Assembly (NCBI GenBank): GCA_028281885.1
Contig: JANQJA010000008.1
Coordinates: 310,001-374,000 of the forward strand
Origin: Pseudomonadales bacterium
Lineage (GTDB): Bacteria > Pseudomonadota > Gammaproteobacteria > Pseudomonadales > Azotimanducaceae
DNA length: 64,000 nucleotides
Reading direction: 5' to 3'
Part shown: positions 1-9,694 of the stretch, piece after piece
Layout of the letters: each line of letters starts with the position of its first letter
How positions within the stretch are numbered: position 1 is the stretch's first letter
Position numbers and translations under genes: made by a program
The notes under the pieces: model-generated
The model's database searches: none
What the model was told of the DNA's origin: nothing
What the model saw: only the letters and a program-made list of their open reading frames with translations

Positions 1-82
1 GCAGCCGAACCTCCTGGGAAATCAGGTCCATCAGCATGAAGTCGTTGCCGAGCCCATGCATTTTTGTAAACCGAATCAACAT
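1..82 (-). CDS. dapF: Diaminopimelate epimerase, N-terminus only (cut by window edge)
   Basis: The minus strand from an ATG at 82 reads [20 protein letters not shown] and continues to the window edge, giving about 27 residues. KMHGLGNDF is the conserved N-terminal signature of DapF. The enzyme epimerises LL- to meso-diaminopimelate, the substrate of LysA encoded just upstream. The order lysA-dapF is standard in gammaproteobacteria and the 72-nt gap suggests one transcript. The catalytic cysteines lie outside the window. Confidence 0.9.
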   Translation of the reverse strand, partial: MLIRFTKMHGLGNDFMLMDLISQEVRL

Positions 83-154
83 CGTCGTCGTTGAGTCCTG
101 AGTGATAAGTTTTAGATTACCCCGGGTCCGGTCAGATGCAACCGAAATGCGGCC

Positions 155-1405
155 CTAGACGGAGAACAGCCGTTCCAGTCTGAGCTGATCTTCGATGCTT
201 TCCCGGTCACGGACGCATTGCATGGTTTCGCCCTTCACCAGGACCTCCGCGGCGCGTCCTCGCGTGTTGTAGTTGGAACTCATGACAAAGGCGTAGGCCC
301 CGCAACTGTGAATCGCGAGGATGTCGTCCTCTGCAATCGCCAGTCGTCGCTCCTTGGCGAGGAAGTCGCCGGATTCACACACCGGCCCAACAACGTCGTA
401 AACCTGCTCTTTCCTGGGCAACTGAGCGATGGGTTCAATACGTTGATAGGCACCATACAGCGCCGGCCGCAGCAGATCGTTCATCGCCGCGTCGACCACG
501 GCAAAGTGCTTGCCTTCGTTCTCCTTGAGCGTAACGACGCGACACAGCAGTAGTCCGGCATCGGCGACGAGCGTTCGGCCGGGTTCAAACACCAGGCGCT
601 GAGGATAGTCTTTGAGTATCTCGCAGATAGCGTTGGCGTAGTCGCGAACATCGATCACCGATTCGCCGTTGTAACTTACGCCAATGCCGCCGCCCAGATC
701 GATATGCTCCAACTCTATGCCCTCGCTTGCCAGCTCATCGACGAAACCGGCAACCTTCTGCACGCAGGCCTTAAATGGGGCGAGATCGGTAATCTGCGAA
801 CCGATGTGACAGTCCACGCCTTTGATGCTGATCCAGGGCAGTTCTTTCGCACGACGATAGATCTCTCGAGCGGTTTCGATGTCGACACCGAACTTGTTTT
901 CTTTTAATCCCGTGGAGATATAGGGATGGGTCATTGGGTCGACATCGGGATTGATGCGTACCGAGATGGGCGCACTGATCGACAGCGGGGCTGCGATCTG
1001 GGCAATCCGTTCCAGTTCTGAGCGTGATTCGATGTTGAAACAGGCGATGCCTGCCTGCAGCGCCCGGGCGATCTCCGGGTCCTGCTTGCCCACACCGGAA
1101 AAGACCACGCGCCGGGGGTCGCCGCCAGCCCGTATCACCCGCTCCAGTTCCCCCTGTGAAACGATATCGAACCCGGCACCCTGATCGGCCAGCAGCCCCA
1201 GGACACCAAGATTACTGTTCGCCTTGACCGCGTAGCACACCATGATATCCCGGTCAGCGAACGCGCTGACGAAATGCTGGTAAGCGGCTTCGATCTTCGT
1301 CGCAGAGTAGACATAGGTTGGCGTCCCGAATGCCTGGACGATGTCGCTCACCGCCAGTGATTCGACATGCAAACGGTCTTCAGAGAAATAAATGGTATTG
1401 GTCAT
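155..1405 (-). CDS. lysA: Diaminopimelate decarboxylase
   Basis: Decarboxylates meso-diaminopimelate to L-lysine, the last step of the DAP pathway. The 416-aa product has the fold-III PLP enzyme pattern: AVKAN with the Schiff-base lysine at about residue 61, HIGSQI, a glycine-rich DLGGGIG stretch, and CESGDF with the C-terminal catalytic cysteine. The frame stays open 56 codons further upstream, but that stretch overlaps lptM and lacks family similarity. I start at the ATG at 1405 because it overlaps the lptM stop as ATGA, indicating translational coupling. Downstream is dapF. Confidence 0.95.
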   Translation of the reverse strand: MTNTIYFSEDRLHVESLAVSDIVQAFGTPTYVYSATKIEAAYQHFVSAFADRDIMVCYAVKANSNLGVLGLLADQGAGFDIVSQGELERVIRAGGDPRRVVFSGVGKQDPEIARALQAGIACFNIESRSELERIAQIAAPLSISAPISVRINPDVDPMTHPYISTGLKENKFGVDIETAREIYRRAKELPWISIKGVDCHIGSQITDLAPFKACVQKVAGFVDELASEGIELEHIDLGGGIGVSYNGESVIDVRDYANAICEILKDYPQRLVFEPGRTLVADAGLLLCRVVTLKENEGKHFAVVDAAMNDLLRPALYGAYQRIEPIAQLPRKEQVYDVVGPVCESGDFLAKERRLAIAEDDILAIHSCGAYAFVMSSNYNTRGRAAEVLVKGETMQCVRDRESIEDQLRLERLFSV

Positions 1406-1548
1406 GACCGCCGTTCCTCGCCTGGCTGTGCGGGCTCGGGTGCAGGGTCGGAGGGCCGATAAAGATCTCCCTTCTGGCCACAGGCTGCCAGCATCATCGT
1501 CAGCAGCAGCGCGGTGCCAACGTGTCTGCCTCGTTGCAACCGGGTCAT
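1402..1548 (-). CDS. lptM: LptM (YifL) small lipoprotein
   Basis: A 48-aa lipoprotein: N-terminal arginines, a hydrophobic stretch, then lipobox LAAC with the lipidated cysteine at residue 23, followed by GQKGDLY, the hallmark of YifL/LptM. In E. coli LptM binds the LptD/E LPS translocon and helps its disulfide maturation in the outer membrane. It sits between argH and lysA, overlapping each by an ATGA tetranucleotide (1545-1548 and 1402-1405), so all three are probably translated in series. yifL next to dapF is also the enterobacterial arrangement. Confidence 0.92.
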   Translation of the reverse strand: MTRLQRGRHVGTALLLTMMLAACGQKGDLYRPSDPAPEPAQPGEERRS

Positions 1549-2927
1549 GGTGAAAGACGCGCACGTGCAGCACTGACCGCTGCCCGCACGGTATCCGGCG
1601 CTGTTCCGCCAGCGTGTGATCGCGCGGCGACAGATCCTTCGACGGTCAGCACGTCATACACATCATCGGTGACGAGGTTGCTGCTCAACAGTTTAGTGAG
1701 CGGCAGTTCCGAGATGTCGCAATTTGCCGCGATTGCCTCGGCGACAACCTTGCCGACGGCTTCATGGGCGTCACGAAACGGCATGCCCTTTCGCACCAGG
1801 TAGTCTGCCAGGTCTGTGGCGGTTGAGAATCCACTCATCGCCGCCGCACGCATATTGTCGGAGCGTGCCTCGATCGCAGGCACCATGTCGGCAAATGCCA
1901 TGGTGCAGTCATGATAGGTACGTACCAGGTCAAACAATGGCTCCTTGTCTTCCTGATTGTCCTTGTTGTAAGCGAGCGGCTGCCCTTTCATCAGGGTCAA
2001 TAGCGACATCAGGTGGCCGAAGCTTCGGCCGGTCTTGCCGCGCACCAGTTCAGGTACGTCAGGATTTTTCTTCTGCGGCATGATGGAAGACCCGGTGCAG
2101 AAGCGATCCGGTAACTCGATGAATCCGAACTGGGCGGACGTCCACAACACCATCTCCTCTGACCAGCGCGAATAATGCATCATGCCGAGGCTGACTGTGG
2201 CGGCGAACTCAATGGCGAAATCCCGGTCGCTCACCGCATCGAGTGAATTTTCTGCAACCCGGTCAAACCCGAGCAGCGCAGCGGTGCGCGCTCGATCAAT
2301 CGGATAGCTGGTACCGGCCAGGGCGGCGGCGCCCAGGGGCATGACGTTGACGCGCTTGCGACAGTCCTGCAGCCGCTCGATATCCCTCTCCAGCATGGCG
2401 TACCAGGCCATCAGGTGATGCCCGAATGTCACTGGCTGGGCCACCTGAAGGTGGGTGAAACCGGGCATGATGGTGCCGGCCTCCCGTTCGGCAAGATCCA
2501 GTAGCGCAGTGGCAAGACGGTGCTGCTGGCTTGCGATCTCGTCGATCTGGGCTCGCAGGTACAGCCTGACGTCGGTGGCGACCTGGTCGTTTCTGGACCT
2601 GCCGGTGTGGAGTTTCTTGCCAACGTCGCCGATTTCCAGGGTGAGGGCGTTCTCGATGTTCATGTGGACATCTTCGAGGGCGACTGACCACTCAAATTCG
2701 TTTGTCTGGATTTGCTGACGTATCTTCGCGAGGCCCTCGGTAATGCTGGTACATTCTTCCCGGGTCAACACGCCGACCTCGGCCAGCATGGTGGCGTGCG
2801 CGATCGACCCGTCGATGTCATGCATCGCGAGTGCCTGGTCAAACTCCACCGAGGCGGTAAATGCCTCAACAAAGGCGTCAGTTGCCTCTGTGAATCGCCC
2901 CGCCCAGGGCTTGTCAGTCGTTGCCAT
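1545..2927 (-). CDS. argH: Argininosuccinate lyase
   Basis: Cleaves argininosuccinate to arginine and fumarate, the last step of arginine synthesis. The 460-aa product is of normal length. It has the N-terminal [13 protein letters not shown] around 108-115, GFTHLQ at 156-161, and the fumarase/lyase signature [12 protein letters not shown] at 279-290 with the catalytic serine at 281. It is first in the argH-lptM-lysA-dapF run and divergent from algZ, as in Pseudomonas. An extended -10 promoter lies just upstream. Confidence 0.97.
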   Translation of the reverse strand: MATTDKPWAGRFTEATDAFVEAFTASVEFDQALAMHDIDGSIAHATMLAEVGVLTREECTSITEGLAKIRQQIQTNEFEWSVALEDVHMNIENALTLEIGDVGKKLHTGRSRNDQVATDVRLYLRAQIDEIASQQHRLATALLDLAEREAGTIMPGFTHLQVAQPVTFGHHLMAWYAMLERDIERLQDCRKRVNVMPLGAAALAGTSYPIDRARTAALLGFDRVAENSLDAVSDRDFAIEFAATVSLGMMHYSRWSEEMVLWTSAQFGFIELPDRFCTGSSIMPQKKNPDVPELVRGKTGRSFGHLMSLLTLMKGQPLAYNKDNQEDKEPLFDLVRTYHDCTMAFADMVPAIEARSDNMRAAAMSGFSTATDLADYLVRKGMPFRDAHEAVGKVVAEAIAANCDISELPLTKLLSSNLVTDDVYDVLTVEGSVAARSHAGGTAPDTVRAAVSAARARLSP

Positions 2928-2955
2928 GATCGTCCCCGCAAGGGAAAAGGCGCGG

Positions 2956-2964
2956 ATTATAGCA
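2956..2964 (-). promoter_or_regulatory. Extended -10 promoter for argH
   Basis: On the minus strand the sequence TGCTATAAT holds a perfect TATAAT preceded by the TGn extension. This can compensate for the absence of a good -35 element. The predicted transcription start is near 2949, leaving a leader of about 22 nt before the argH ATG. Inferred by pattern only. Confidence 0.55.
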
Positions 2965-2978
2965 GTTTCGATCTCGGC

Positions 2979-2984
2979 TATACT
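2979..2984 (+). promoter_or_regulatory. Possible -10 element for algZ
   Basis: TATACT lies 30 nt before the algZ GTG and divergent from the argH -10 box. No convincing -35 is visible at 16-18 nt upstream; the region there is the argH -10 itself. If real, the two promoters overlap back to back and would compete. Confidence 0.3.
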
Positions 2985-3013
2985 CGGCTGACATGATCCT
3001 GTGCTGAGACCCT

Positions 3014-4045
3014 GTGGCCAAGACCGACGTCCCTGTTGACGATTTCTTCCTGCCGGACCTGTGTAATCCGCAGAGCATCCTGTTCCTGGTGCTGGTGGCT
3101 GAATTGCTGGTCATGGTCATGGTACTGGCGGATTCGAGCCTGGTGGATTTCAACTGGATCGCGCTGGGGCTTTCATCGCTGTTGGTGCAGTGGATCGTGC
3201 TGGTGTCGGCCGGCGTACTCTGTAATCTGCGTCCCCTGCTCTCTGGTATGTCGACTGTGCGGGCGACAACGGTGGGTTTCGGCCTGATCCTGATTGTGAC
3301 ACTGGTATTCAGCATCGTTGCCGAGTTGCTGTTGCTGGAAGATCGCTGGATGCTGGAACACACCGGGCGGGTGATCAGAAATCTGCTGGTGGCCGCGGTC
3401 ATGGCAGGCATCGCGTTTCGTTATTTCTTTCTCCAGCATCGGCTGCGGCGGCAGGAACAGGCAGAACTCAGCTCCCGAATCCAGGCGCTGCAGTCGCGCA
3501 TCAGGCCACATTTCCTGTTTAACTCGATGAACATCATCGCCAGTCTGATTGCGATCGATCCCGAGACGGCGGAGGAAGTGGTAGAAGACCTGTCGATACT
3601 CTTTCGAGCCAGTCTGAACGACACCAGTGACCTGCCGGTACCCCTGGCGGAAGAAATCGAGCTGTGCGACAAATACGTGCATATTGAATCGCTTCGGCTC
3701 GATGATCGCCTGGATGTTGAGTGGCAGGTGGAGACAGACATCGAGTCCCTGAGCATCCCGCTGCTGACGCTTCAGCCCATACTTGAGAATGCGATCTATC
3801 ATGGCATCCAGCCGAATCCGGAGGGTGGCGTTGTGCGGGTAACCGTCACGGCAACAGATGACGAAGTGGTGATCAATGTCCGCAATCCCCTGCCACCGGG
3901 TGACTTTACCCACGCTTCGGGGAATCGAATGGCACTGGACAATATCCGCAGCAGGCTGAATGCGATCTACGGCCCTGGTGCGGAAGTGAAAACCAGCGTG
4001 GTAGGCGATGAATACGACACGACGCTGCATTATCCAAAAATGTGA
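3014..4045 (+). CDS. algZ: LytS/AlgZ-type sensor histidine kinase
   Basis: Membrane sensor kinase of the LytS/AlgZ family, partner of the LytTR regulator that follows. The 343-aa product has several hydrophobic segments in its first 150 residues, then [10 protein letters not shown] with the phospho-accepting His at about 166 (His_kinase domain), and an ATPase domain with the N-box ILENAIYHG (Asn about 259). It starts with GTG at 3014. In P. aeruginosa the same pair (FimS/AlgZ-AlgR) stands between argH and hemC and controls alginate and type IV pili. The sensed signal here is unknown. Confidence 0.88.
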   Translation: MAKTDVPVDDFFLPDLCNPQSILFLVLVAELLVMVMVLADSSLVDFNWIALGLSSLLVQWIVLVSAGVLCNLRPLLSGMSTVRATTVGFGLILIVTLVFSIVAELLLLEDRWMLEHTGRVIRNLLVAAVMAGIAFRYFFLQHRLRRQEQAELSSRIQALQSRIRPHFLFNSMNIIASLIAIDPETAEEVVEDLSILFRASLNDTSDLPVPLAEEIELCDKYVHIESLRLDDRLDVEWQVETDIESLSIPLLTLQPILENAIYHGIQPNPEGGVVRVTVTATDDEVVINVRNPLPPGDFTHASGNRMALDNIRSRLNAIYGPGAEVKTSVVGDEYDTTLHYPKM

Positions 4046-4194
4046 CTCACCGCACAGTTTGGCGCTTTTTCTCCGACGAAAGGTCCTAAAATGTGCACTG
4101 CGTCGCAGTTTTCTGGCGCCAGACCGTTAATTTACTGTCGCATGGAGGCCCTCGTGGTCTTCAATAACAGCTACAACGAAAAGGCAGGTAAAAG

Positions 4195-4935
4195 ATGAAA
4201 GTGCTGGTAGTCGATGATGAGAAATTGGCTCGCGAACGACTCATGCGCATGGTTGGGACGATGACCGATTATGAGGTCGCCGGCGAAGCGGCGAATGGTC
4301 AGGAAGCCGTCTCGCAGGCAATGGAACTGGAACCAGACATTGTATTGCTGGATATCAGGATGCCGGGAATGGACGGGATGGAAGCAGGTCGGCGGATTGC
4401 TGAACTGCCTTCACCCCCTGCAGTCGTCTACTGTACCGCGTTTGGTGAACATGCGATTGAAGCGTTTGATGTCAGGGCAGCGGGCTATTTGTTAAAGCCG
4501 GTCCGGCGTGAGTCACTGGTTGAAACGCTGGGCAATATTGGCCGGGTGAATCGTGTCCAGATTCGCTCAATGGATGGTGAGTCGCCGGAAACTGAGCATG
4601 CGCGTACCCATATTAGCGCCAAGACCCGGCGCGGTATTGAACTGGTCCCGCTGACCGAGGTGCTGTACTTCAAGGCGGATCACAAGTACGTCACGGTTCG
4701 ACATGAAGCTGGCGAGGTGCTGATTGATGATACGCTCCGCGATCTGGAGGATGAGTTCGGCGACCGGGTGGTCAGAATTCACCGTAATGCGCTGGTGCTG
4801 ATTGATCGTATTGATGGTCTTGAGCGGGACCCGCGCGGGCATTATCAGGTCAGGCTCCGGGGAACCGAGGCAGAACGTCTGGATGTCAGTCGACGCCATG
4901 TTTCCGGTTTGAGACGCCTGGTACAAACTCTCTAA
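4195..4935 (+). CDS. algR: LytTR response regulator AlgR
   Basis: A 246-aa two-domain response regulator. The receiver domain (1-120) has the acidic DD pair at 7-8, the phospho-acceptor Asp53 in LLDIRMPG and the conserved Lys in LLKPV. The C-terminal LytTR DNA-binding domain (about 140-245) contains the typical FKADHKYV and FGDRVVRIHRNALV stretches. An AGG box precedes the ATG. The 149-nt gap after algZ leaves room for its own promoter. AlgR-type factors bind DNA as dimers after phosphorylation by the cognate kinase. Confidence 0.92.
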   Translation: MKVLVVDDEKLARERLMRMVGTMTDYEVAGEAANGQEAVSQAMELEPDIVLLDIRMPGMDGMEAGRRIAELPSPPAVVYCTAFGEHAIEAFDVRAAGYLLKPVRRESLVETLGNIGRVNRVQIRSMDGESPETEHARTHISAKTRRGIELVPLTEVLYFKADHKYVTVRHEAGEVLIDDTLRDLEDEFGDRVVRIHRNALVLIDRIDGLERDPRGHYQVRLRGTEAERLDVSRRHVSGLRRLVQTL

Positions 4936-5004
4936 ATGATTTGAAACTTTTGGCGGCACATCCTACTGTCGCAGTTTCCTGACGAAGACTGTGATATCGC
5001 CGCC

Positions 5005-5931
5005 ATGCTGCAATCGCTGCGAATAGCGACCCGTGAGAGTGCCCTCGCCCTTTGGCAGGCCAACCACGTGCGTCAACTGATTCTTGATCAATTTCCCACG
5101 CTGGATGTGACCGTGGTTGGCATGACCACAGAGGGTGATCGAAACAAAACGTCGCCACTGAGCCGCATCGGCGGCAAGGGTGTGTTCGTCAAGGAACTGG
5201 AGCAGGCACTGCTATCCGGCGAGGCTGACATTGCGGTTCATTCGATGAAGGACGTGCCGTCCGAGCTACCAGCAGGGCTCATGATTGGCGCCATCTGCGA
5301 GCGTGAGAATCCCACCGATGCGTTCGTGTCCAACCATTTCGCGTCGATGGTGGCGCTGCCCGCCGGGTCTCGGGTTGGGACATCCAGCCTGCGCCGTCGA
5401 CTGCAGCTTCAGCGACACTTCCCATCCCTGGTGTTCCCTGAATTACGCGGCAATGTCGATACGCGCCTGAGAAAACTCGACGATGGTGACTACGAAGCAA
5501 TTGTTCTTGCAACGGCGGGATTGACACGTCTCGGCCTGGCGGATCGTATCAAGGCACCGATCGATCCTGCCTTGTGCGTCCCCGCTGCGGGCCAGGGCGC
5601 GGTGGGCATTGAGTGTGCGGAAGATCGGGATGATGTCAGAGCGATTCTTGCAGCCATCGAACATGCTGACTCGGCGCTCTGCGTTCACTGCGAGAGAATG
5701 GTGTCGAGCGGCCTTGGCGCAACCTGCAACCTGCCGATCGGTGCCTACGCGAGGTTTGATCAGGACGACGGTTTCCTGATGACGGCGTATGTCAGCGACG
5801 ACATTGGTGAACGACAGATTCGCTGTGAAGAGAGGGGTTCCCGTGAGGCGGCCCAGGAGGTGGCGAACGGGCTTGTGACCGAGCTGCTGACGCGCGGTGG
5901 CCGGGAACTTGTGGGGGCAAGTGGGCACTGA
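5005..5931 (+). CDS. hemC: Hydroxymethylbilane synthase (porphobilinogen deaminase)
   Basis: Joins four porphobilinogen units into hydroxymethylbilane. The 308-aa product starts LRIATRESALALWQA and contains GDRN, GKGVFVKELE, HSMKDVP and GTSSLRR. Cys241 in GATCNLPIGAYA should carry the dipyrromethane cofactor. It is the first of four consecutive plus-strand haem genes and lies 69 nt after algR, as in Pseudomonas. A TTGAAA at 4943 could be a -35 box but no good -10 follows, so co-transcription with algR is possible. Confidence 0.96.
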   Translation: MLQSLRIATRESALALWQANHVRQLILDQFPTLDVTVVGMTTEGDRNKTSPLSRIGGKGVFVKELEQALLSGEADIAVHSMKDVPSELPAGLMIGAICERENPTDAFVSNHFASMVALPAGSRVGTSSLRRRLQLQRHFPSLVFPELRGNVDTRLRKLDDGDYEAIVLATAGLTRLGLADRIKAPIDPALCVPAAGQGAVGIECAEDRDDVRAILAAIEHADSALCVHCERMVSSGLGATCNLPIGAYARFDQDDGFLMTAYVSDDIGERQIRCEERGSREAAQEVANGLVTELLTRGGRELVGASGH

Positions 5932-6646
5932 CGTTCTGCTGACCCGATCGATCGAAGATAGCCAGATGTTGCTGCAGCGTCTGCAGTCGGTCGGTGTATC
6001 GGTAAATATCATGCCATTGCTGGACATCGTTCCGATGTCGGTAGATCGTCAGATCGTCGCGGATCTGGATCGCTACGACCACGTCATTGTTGTCAGCCGC
6101 AACGCCGTTCGCCATGGTGTGTCTGCCCTGGCCGATTTCTGGCCGCAGTGGCCCCTTGGCCTGACGTGGTATGCGATCGGCGAAGCGACGGCGGCCTTGC
6201 TGGCCGGATTTGACATAGAACCGGTGGTGCCCGCTGAACCTCATTCTGAAAGTCTGCTTGAGATGGCCGGGCTTGGTGACATCGCAGGCCAGCGCGTGCT
6301 GATTGTTAAGGGGATTGGCGGTCAGGATACGCTCGAAGATCAGCTGGCGTCACGAGATGCAGCAGTGGATTGCCTGGAAACCTATGAACGAAGGGCGGCT
6401 CGTCCCGCTGGTGATCAGATCGCATCCTTTCAGGCAGCGCCGCCGCGGCTGGTGGTGATCTATAGTCTGTCAGCGCTTGAGTCGTTGCGTTCGAATCTGG
6501 ATAGAGCGGCACTTGAGAGTGGTCTGGTTGTACCGTCACAGCGGATTGCGGATGCAGCGCGGCAGATGGGCTGGAGGGATATCAGCGTTGCGGACAGCGC
6601 GAGCCTGGAAGACATGGCGCGGGCGGTACTCCAGAATCGAACATGA
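5921..6646 (+). CDS. hemD: Uroporphyrinogen-III synthase
   Basis: Cyclises hydroxymethylbilane to uroporphyrinogen III with inversion of ring D. HemD sequences vary widely; this one is recognised by VLLTRSIEDS at the N-terminus, VVSRNAVRH in the first domain, a Y-x-IGEAT stretch, YERR, and context directly after hemC. I prefer the GTG at 5921, which overlaps the hemC end by 11 nt and follows a GGGGG stretch. An earlier in-frame GTG at 5897 would add eight residues. Confidence 0.88.
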   Translation: MGTDVLLTRSIEDSQMLLQRLQSVGVSVNIMPLLDIVPMSVDRQIVADLDRYDHVIVVSRNAVRHGVSALADFWPQWPLGLTWYAIGEATAALLAGFDIEPVVPAEPHSESLLEMAGLGDIAGQRVLIVKGIGGQDTLEDQLASRDAAVDCLETYERRAARPAGDQIASFQAAPPRLVVIYSLSALESLRSNLDRAALESGLVVPSQRIADAARQMGWRDISVADSASLEDMARAVLQNRT

Positions 6647-6680
6647 TAATGTTAGGCAGGTTCCTGAGGTAACAAAAAGA

Positions 6681-7811
6681 ATGTCTGAAAGCGGCCATGA
6701 TCAGGTACCTGACGATGAGCCCACGGTGGAGAGTGAGCGGTCAGGGCCGGGTAACCTGGCCGGAACCGTTGCATTGTTGCTCTCTTTGGTAGCAGTCGGT
6801 GTCGCGGCCTTTGTTCTCTATCGAGTGATGCTGATGCCAGCGTCGGCGACTCAGCAGGCATTGGCAGTGACGGCACGAGATGTCGCATCGCTGAACAGCG
6901 AACTGAGCAGTGTGATTACCCGGGTCGAGGACCTGCAGCGGCAGGTCAATCTGGTCGGTGGAGTCCGAGAACGCCTGGACGAGATTACGGCGGAGCTTGC
7001 CGCTGGCGGACAGGTTACTCCTGAAGATCTGGCGGCAGTTGAACAGAGCTTTCACGGCCAGCTTGAGCAGTTTCGCGCCGACGCTGGCGTTACGCCACAG
7101 GATTGGTTGCTGGCCGAGTCGGAGTATCTGATCCGGTTGGGTGCCCAGCGGGTTGAGACCGAGGGCGATGCGGCAGGGGCGCTGCGATTGTTTCGCGCGG
7201 CGGATGAAATACTAAGGGCAGGCGAAGGTGTTGCCGCGTTTGACGTGCGCGATGCCCTCGCCAACGACATTGCTCAACTTGAAGCGGTGGTGCCGGTTGA
7301 TATCGATGGCATCTTTTTGCGCCTGGGTGCCCTGAAACCTCAGGTGTTCGATCTGCAACGTGTCGAGGCGCAGTTTGAACCGGCGGCAGAGCAGAGCGAA
7401 TCGGCCGAAGTGGTCAGTGATGCTGCCATGGACCGGGTCGGGATATTTCTGTCCGAGCTGGGAACGCGGTTACTGAACCTGGTTGACTATCGTCGTGATC
7501 AGAATGTTATTACGCCTGCGCTGCCGCCGCGTGAAGAATACTACCTGCGCCAGAATCTTATCCTGAAGCTGCAACTTGCCCAGCTGGCGGTGTTGCGGGG
7601 TGACCAGGCGATATTTGATCAGAGCCTGAACGAAACCGTGGCCTGGATTGAGTCCTATTTCGATCCTGATCATCCGGTGACGATCTCGATGTTGACGTCC
7701 CTGCAAGCAGTGGCAGCAAGCAATGTTGCGATGGCGATGCCGGACGTCAGCGGATCGGTCCGTGCGGTGCGAGCGGCGCTGGACCGATTTGCCGGGCAGT
7801 CAGCCAGGTAA
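6681..7811 (+). CDS. hemX: HemX, membrane-anchored haem-operon protein
   Basis: A 376-aa protein: acidic N-terminal tail of about 30 residues, one transmembrane helix (about residues 32-55), a coiled-coil stretch (SLNSELSSVITRVEDLQRQ) and a periplasmic helical domain ending in the conserved region LPPREEYYLRQNLILKLQLAQLAVLRGD. HemX is often mislabelled as uroporphyrinogen methyltransferase but carries no methyltransferase motif; its role in haem synthesis is not settled. I start at the ATG at 6681, preceded by GAGG. The open frame upstream overlaps hemD and is not needed. Confidence 0.88.
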   Translation: MSESGHDQVPDDEPTVESERSGPGNLAGTVALLLSLVAVGVAAFVLYRVMLMPASATQQALAVTARDVASLNSELSSVITRVEDLQRQVNLVGGVRERLDEITAELAAGGQVTPEDLAAVEQSFHGQLEQFRADAGVTPQDWLLAESEYLIRLGAQRVETEGDAAGALRLFRAADEILRAGEGVAAFDVRDALANDIAQLEAVVPVDIDGIFLRLGALKPQVFDLQRVEAQFEPAAEQSESAEVVSDAAMDRVGIFLSELGTRLLNLVDYRRDQNVITPALPPREEYYLRQNLILKLQLAQLAVLRGDQAIFDQSLNETVAWIESYFDPDHPVTISMLTSLQAVAASNVAMAMPDVSGSVRAVRAALDRFAGQSAR

Positions 7812-7817
7812 CACGCC

Positions 7818-8984
7818 ATGAACCGAACCCTTTTGCTCGTGCTGGTTACCGTGGTTGTGGCAGGTATTGTCGGAACCTTGATGGCTCGCGATCCAGGATA
7901 CGTCATGGTTGCCCATGACGGGCACATGGTGCAGACCAGCCTGTGGGTTTTTATCGGGCTGCTGGTCGTTGTGTGTTTCGGTGCCTATTACCTGGTTCGC
8001 TTTGTCGGCGGATTGCTGGCGGCCGTGGGTGTAGTCCGGGCATGGCGCAGTGAAAGACAGAGCAGGAACGCGCGTCAGGCGACGGCGCGAGGGCTGCTGG
8101 CTTATACCCAGGGCGATTTTCAGGCCGCCCTGAAACATCTGAAGCGAGCGGCACCCGTCGCGGACTATCCGGCAGTGAACTATCTCTTTTCGGCGCGGGC
8201 AGCCGACAGGTTGGGTGACCGGGAGCTTCGCGAACAGTGCCTTAGACTTGCTGTGGAAACGGACCCGGCGTCGATGGTTGCGATACAAACGGCTCGTGCT
8301 GAGATGGAACTGGGCAACACGAAGCCGATTCGTGCGTTGGAATCCCTGAAGGATGTTCCGGACAACGAACTGGTATTGAAGCTCAAGAGCGAGGCCATGC
8401 TGGCAACCAGCGACTGGCAGGGATTGTCCGATCTGATGCCTGTATTGCAGAAATCGATGAAAGATTCACCGGAACTGTTTGACCTGCAAAAGTCTATCGC
8501 CCTCAGGCGTCTGGAGTCGGCATCCAACGATGATGCATTGGCGATTATTTTCAAGCGGCAACCCGAACGAGTGCGCCATGATGAAGCTGTTATCAGCATG
8601 TACTGCCGGAAGCTCAATAGCGAAGTTGAGGCGGAGGTGGCGGTCCGGGAAGCGCTCAATCGCGAGTGGTTGCCACATCTACTGACGCTGTATGGCTCCC
8701 TGGGCACATCAACCCTAAAGCGTCGATTGAAGACAGCCGAGAACTGGCTGCGTCGTCATCCGGAGGATGGCGCACTTCAGTATTGTCTGGGTGAGTTGTA
8801 TGAGTCGGCGGGAGACGCCGTAAGGGCTCGCGAAGCCTATCAGAAGAGTATCGACCTCGGCGGCGCGAGAGGAGCACGCGCGCGGCTTGGCCGGTTGCTG
8901 GCATTTGATGGGCACTACAAGGAAAGCAGTGAACAGCTTGTCAGAGCGCTGACTGTCGATGGGGATTCATCGGGCAGCCGCTAG
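7818..8984 (+). CDS. hemY: HemY, TPR-containing haem-operon membrane protein
   Basis: A 388-aa inner-membrane protein with two N-terminal transmembrane segments (about 4-22 and 42-65) separated by RDPGYV, then a cytoplasmic all-helical TPR-type region. This is the proteobacterial HemY associated with late haem synthesis, unrelated to Bacillus HemY oxidase. It starts six nt after hemX. Its stop TAG at 8982-8984 lies in the CTAG that also holds the stop of the opposing flavin reductase gene. Confidence 0.88.
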   Translation: MNRTLLLVLVTVVVAGIVGTLMARDPGYVMVAHDGHMVQTSLWVFIGLLVVVCFGAYYLVRFVGGLLAAVGVVRAWRSERQSRNARQATARGLLAYTQGDFQAALKHLKRAAPVADYPAVNYLFSARAADRLGDRELREQCLRLAVETDPASMVAIQTARAEMELGNTKPIRALESLKDVPDNELVLKLKSEAMLATSDWQGLSDLMPVLQKSMKDSPELFDLQKSIALRRLESASNDDALAIIFKRQPERVRHDEAVISMYCRKLNSEVEAEVAVREALNREWLPHLLTLYGSLGTSTLKRRLKTAENWLRRHPEDGALQYCLGELYESAGDAVRAREAYQKSIDLGGARGARARLGRLLAFDGHYKESSEQLVRALTVDGDSSGSR

Positions 8985-9691
8985 CGTGGTGCGTAGCTGA
9001 ACATATCCGATCTAATGTGTGTTTCCCTTGCGCCCGCTGCGACCAGTTCATCGAAGGTTGCATAAACCATGGCGGGACTACCGGCGACGATCACGTCACA
9101 GGCGCTGAGGTCGTCCAGGTCCTCCAGCACGGCATGACCGACCAGACCGGTACGTCCCTGCCAGTCGGGTGATCGGTGAGGTTCGCTCACTACAGGAATG
9201 TAGCGGAAGTTGCTGTCCTGGGTCTCCCACTGCTGGCAGGTGGTCGACAGATACAGTTCTTCTGCCGTGGGAACGCCCCAGTACAGGGTGACCGGGCTGG
9301 TGAGTCCGCCTTTGAGCAGATGCTCGACGATGCTCTTCATCTGGGTAATGCCGGTACTGGCGCCAATCAGTACCAGGTGGTTGGCGGGGGCGATATCGAC
9401 ATAACAGTCGCCTTTGGGGATATCGACCGTCAGGTGTTCGGTCGAATTGATCAGTGCTTCAATCTGTGCCGATTCTTCAGACCCGGGTGTGGGACGAATG
9501 TGCAGTTCGATGCTGGTATCAAAGACTGGCGCACTGGCGATGGAAAATGGACAGCGATTGCCGTCAGGCAGAATGATCTCGAGATACTGGCCTGCCCGGA
9601 ATTCAACCGGCTCGGGTAACGTGAGCTGAATTCGCCGAACGTCAGCGTCGAGGACCTCTTTCGACGCGATTTGGCATCGATAATGCGGCAG
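8981..9691 (-). CDS. fre: NAD(P)H-flavin reductase (Fre/LuxG family) with non-canonical start
   Basis: Ferredoxin-reductase-fold protein of about 236 aa aligned over its length with E. coli Fre: FRAGQYL (31-37), SIELHIR, LTVDIPKG, LIGASTGITQMKSIVEHLL for nucleotide binding, and RTGLVG and VAGSP near the C-terminus. The frame opens with TAG, the rho stop, followed by ATC CTG CCG. No ATG, GTG or TTG occurs before the Met about 120 residues in, so translation probably starts at CTG (9691) or ATC (9694) right behind rho. The usual RPFS flavin motif reads CPFS (47-50). The stop overlaps that of hemY. Confidence 0.72.
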   Translation of the reverse strand: MPHYRCQIASKEVLDADVRRIQLTLPEPVEFRAGQYLEIILPDGNRCPFSIASAPVFDTSIELHIRPTPGSEESAQIEALINSTEHLTVDIPKGDCYVDIAPANHLVLIGASTGITQMKSIVEHLLKGGLTSPVTLYWGVPTAEELYLSTTCQQWETQDSNFRYIPVVSEPHRSPDWQGRTGLVGHAVLEDLDDLSACDVIVAGSPAMVYATFDELVAAGARETHIRSDMFSYAPR

Positions 9692-9694
9692 GAT

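Noticed and set aside
1406..1573. In-frame 56-codon extension of lysA
   Set aside because: It lies over lptM and the argH end and has no LysA similarity; the ATG at 1405 is coupled to the lptM stop.
3173..4030. 285-codon frame antisense to algZ
   Set aside because: Shadow of a conserved kinase gene; no family features and no ribosome site.
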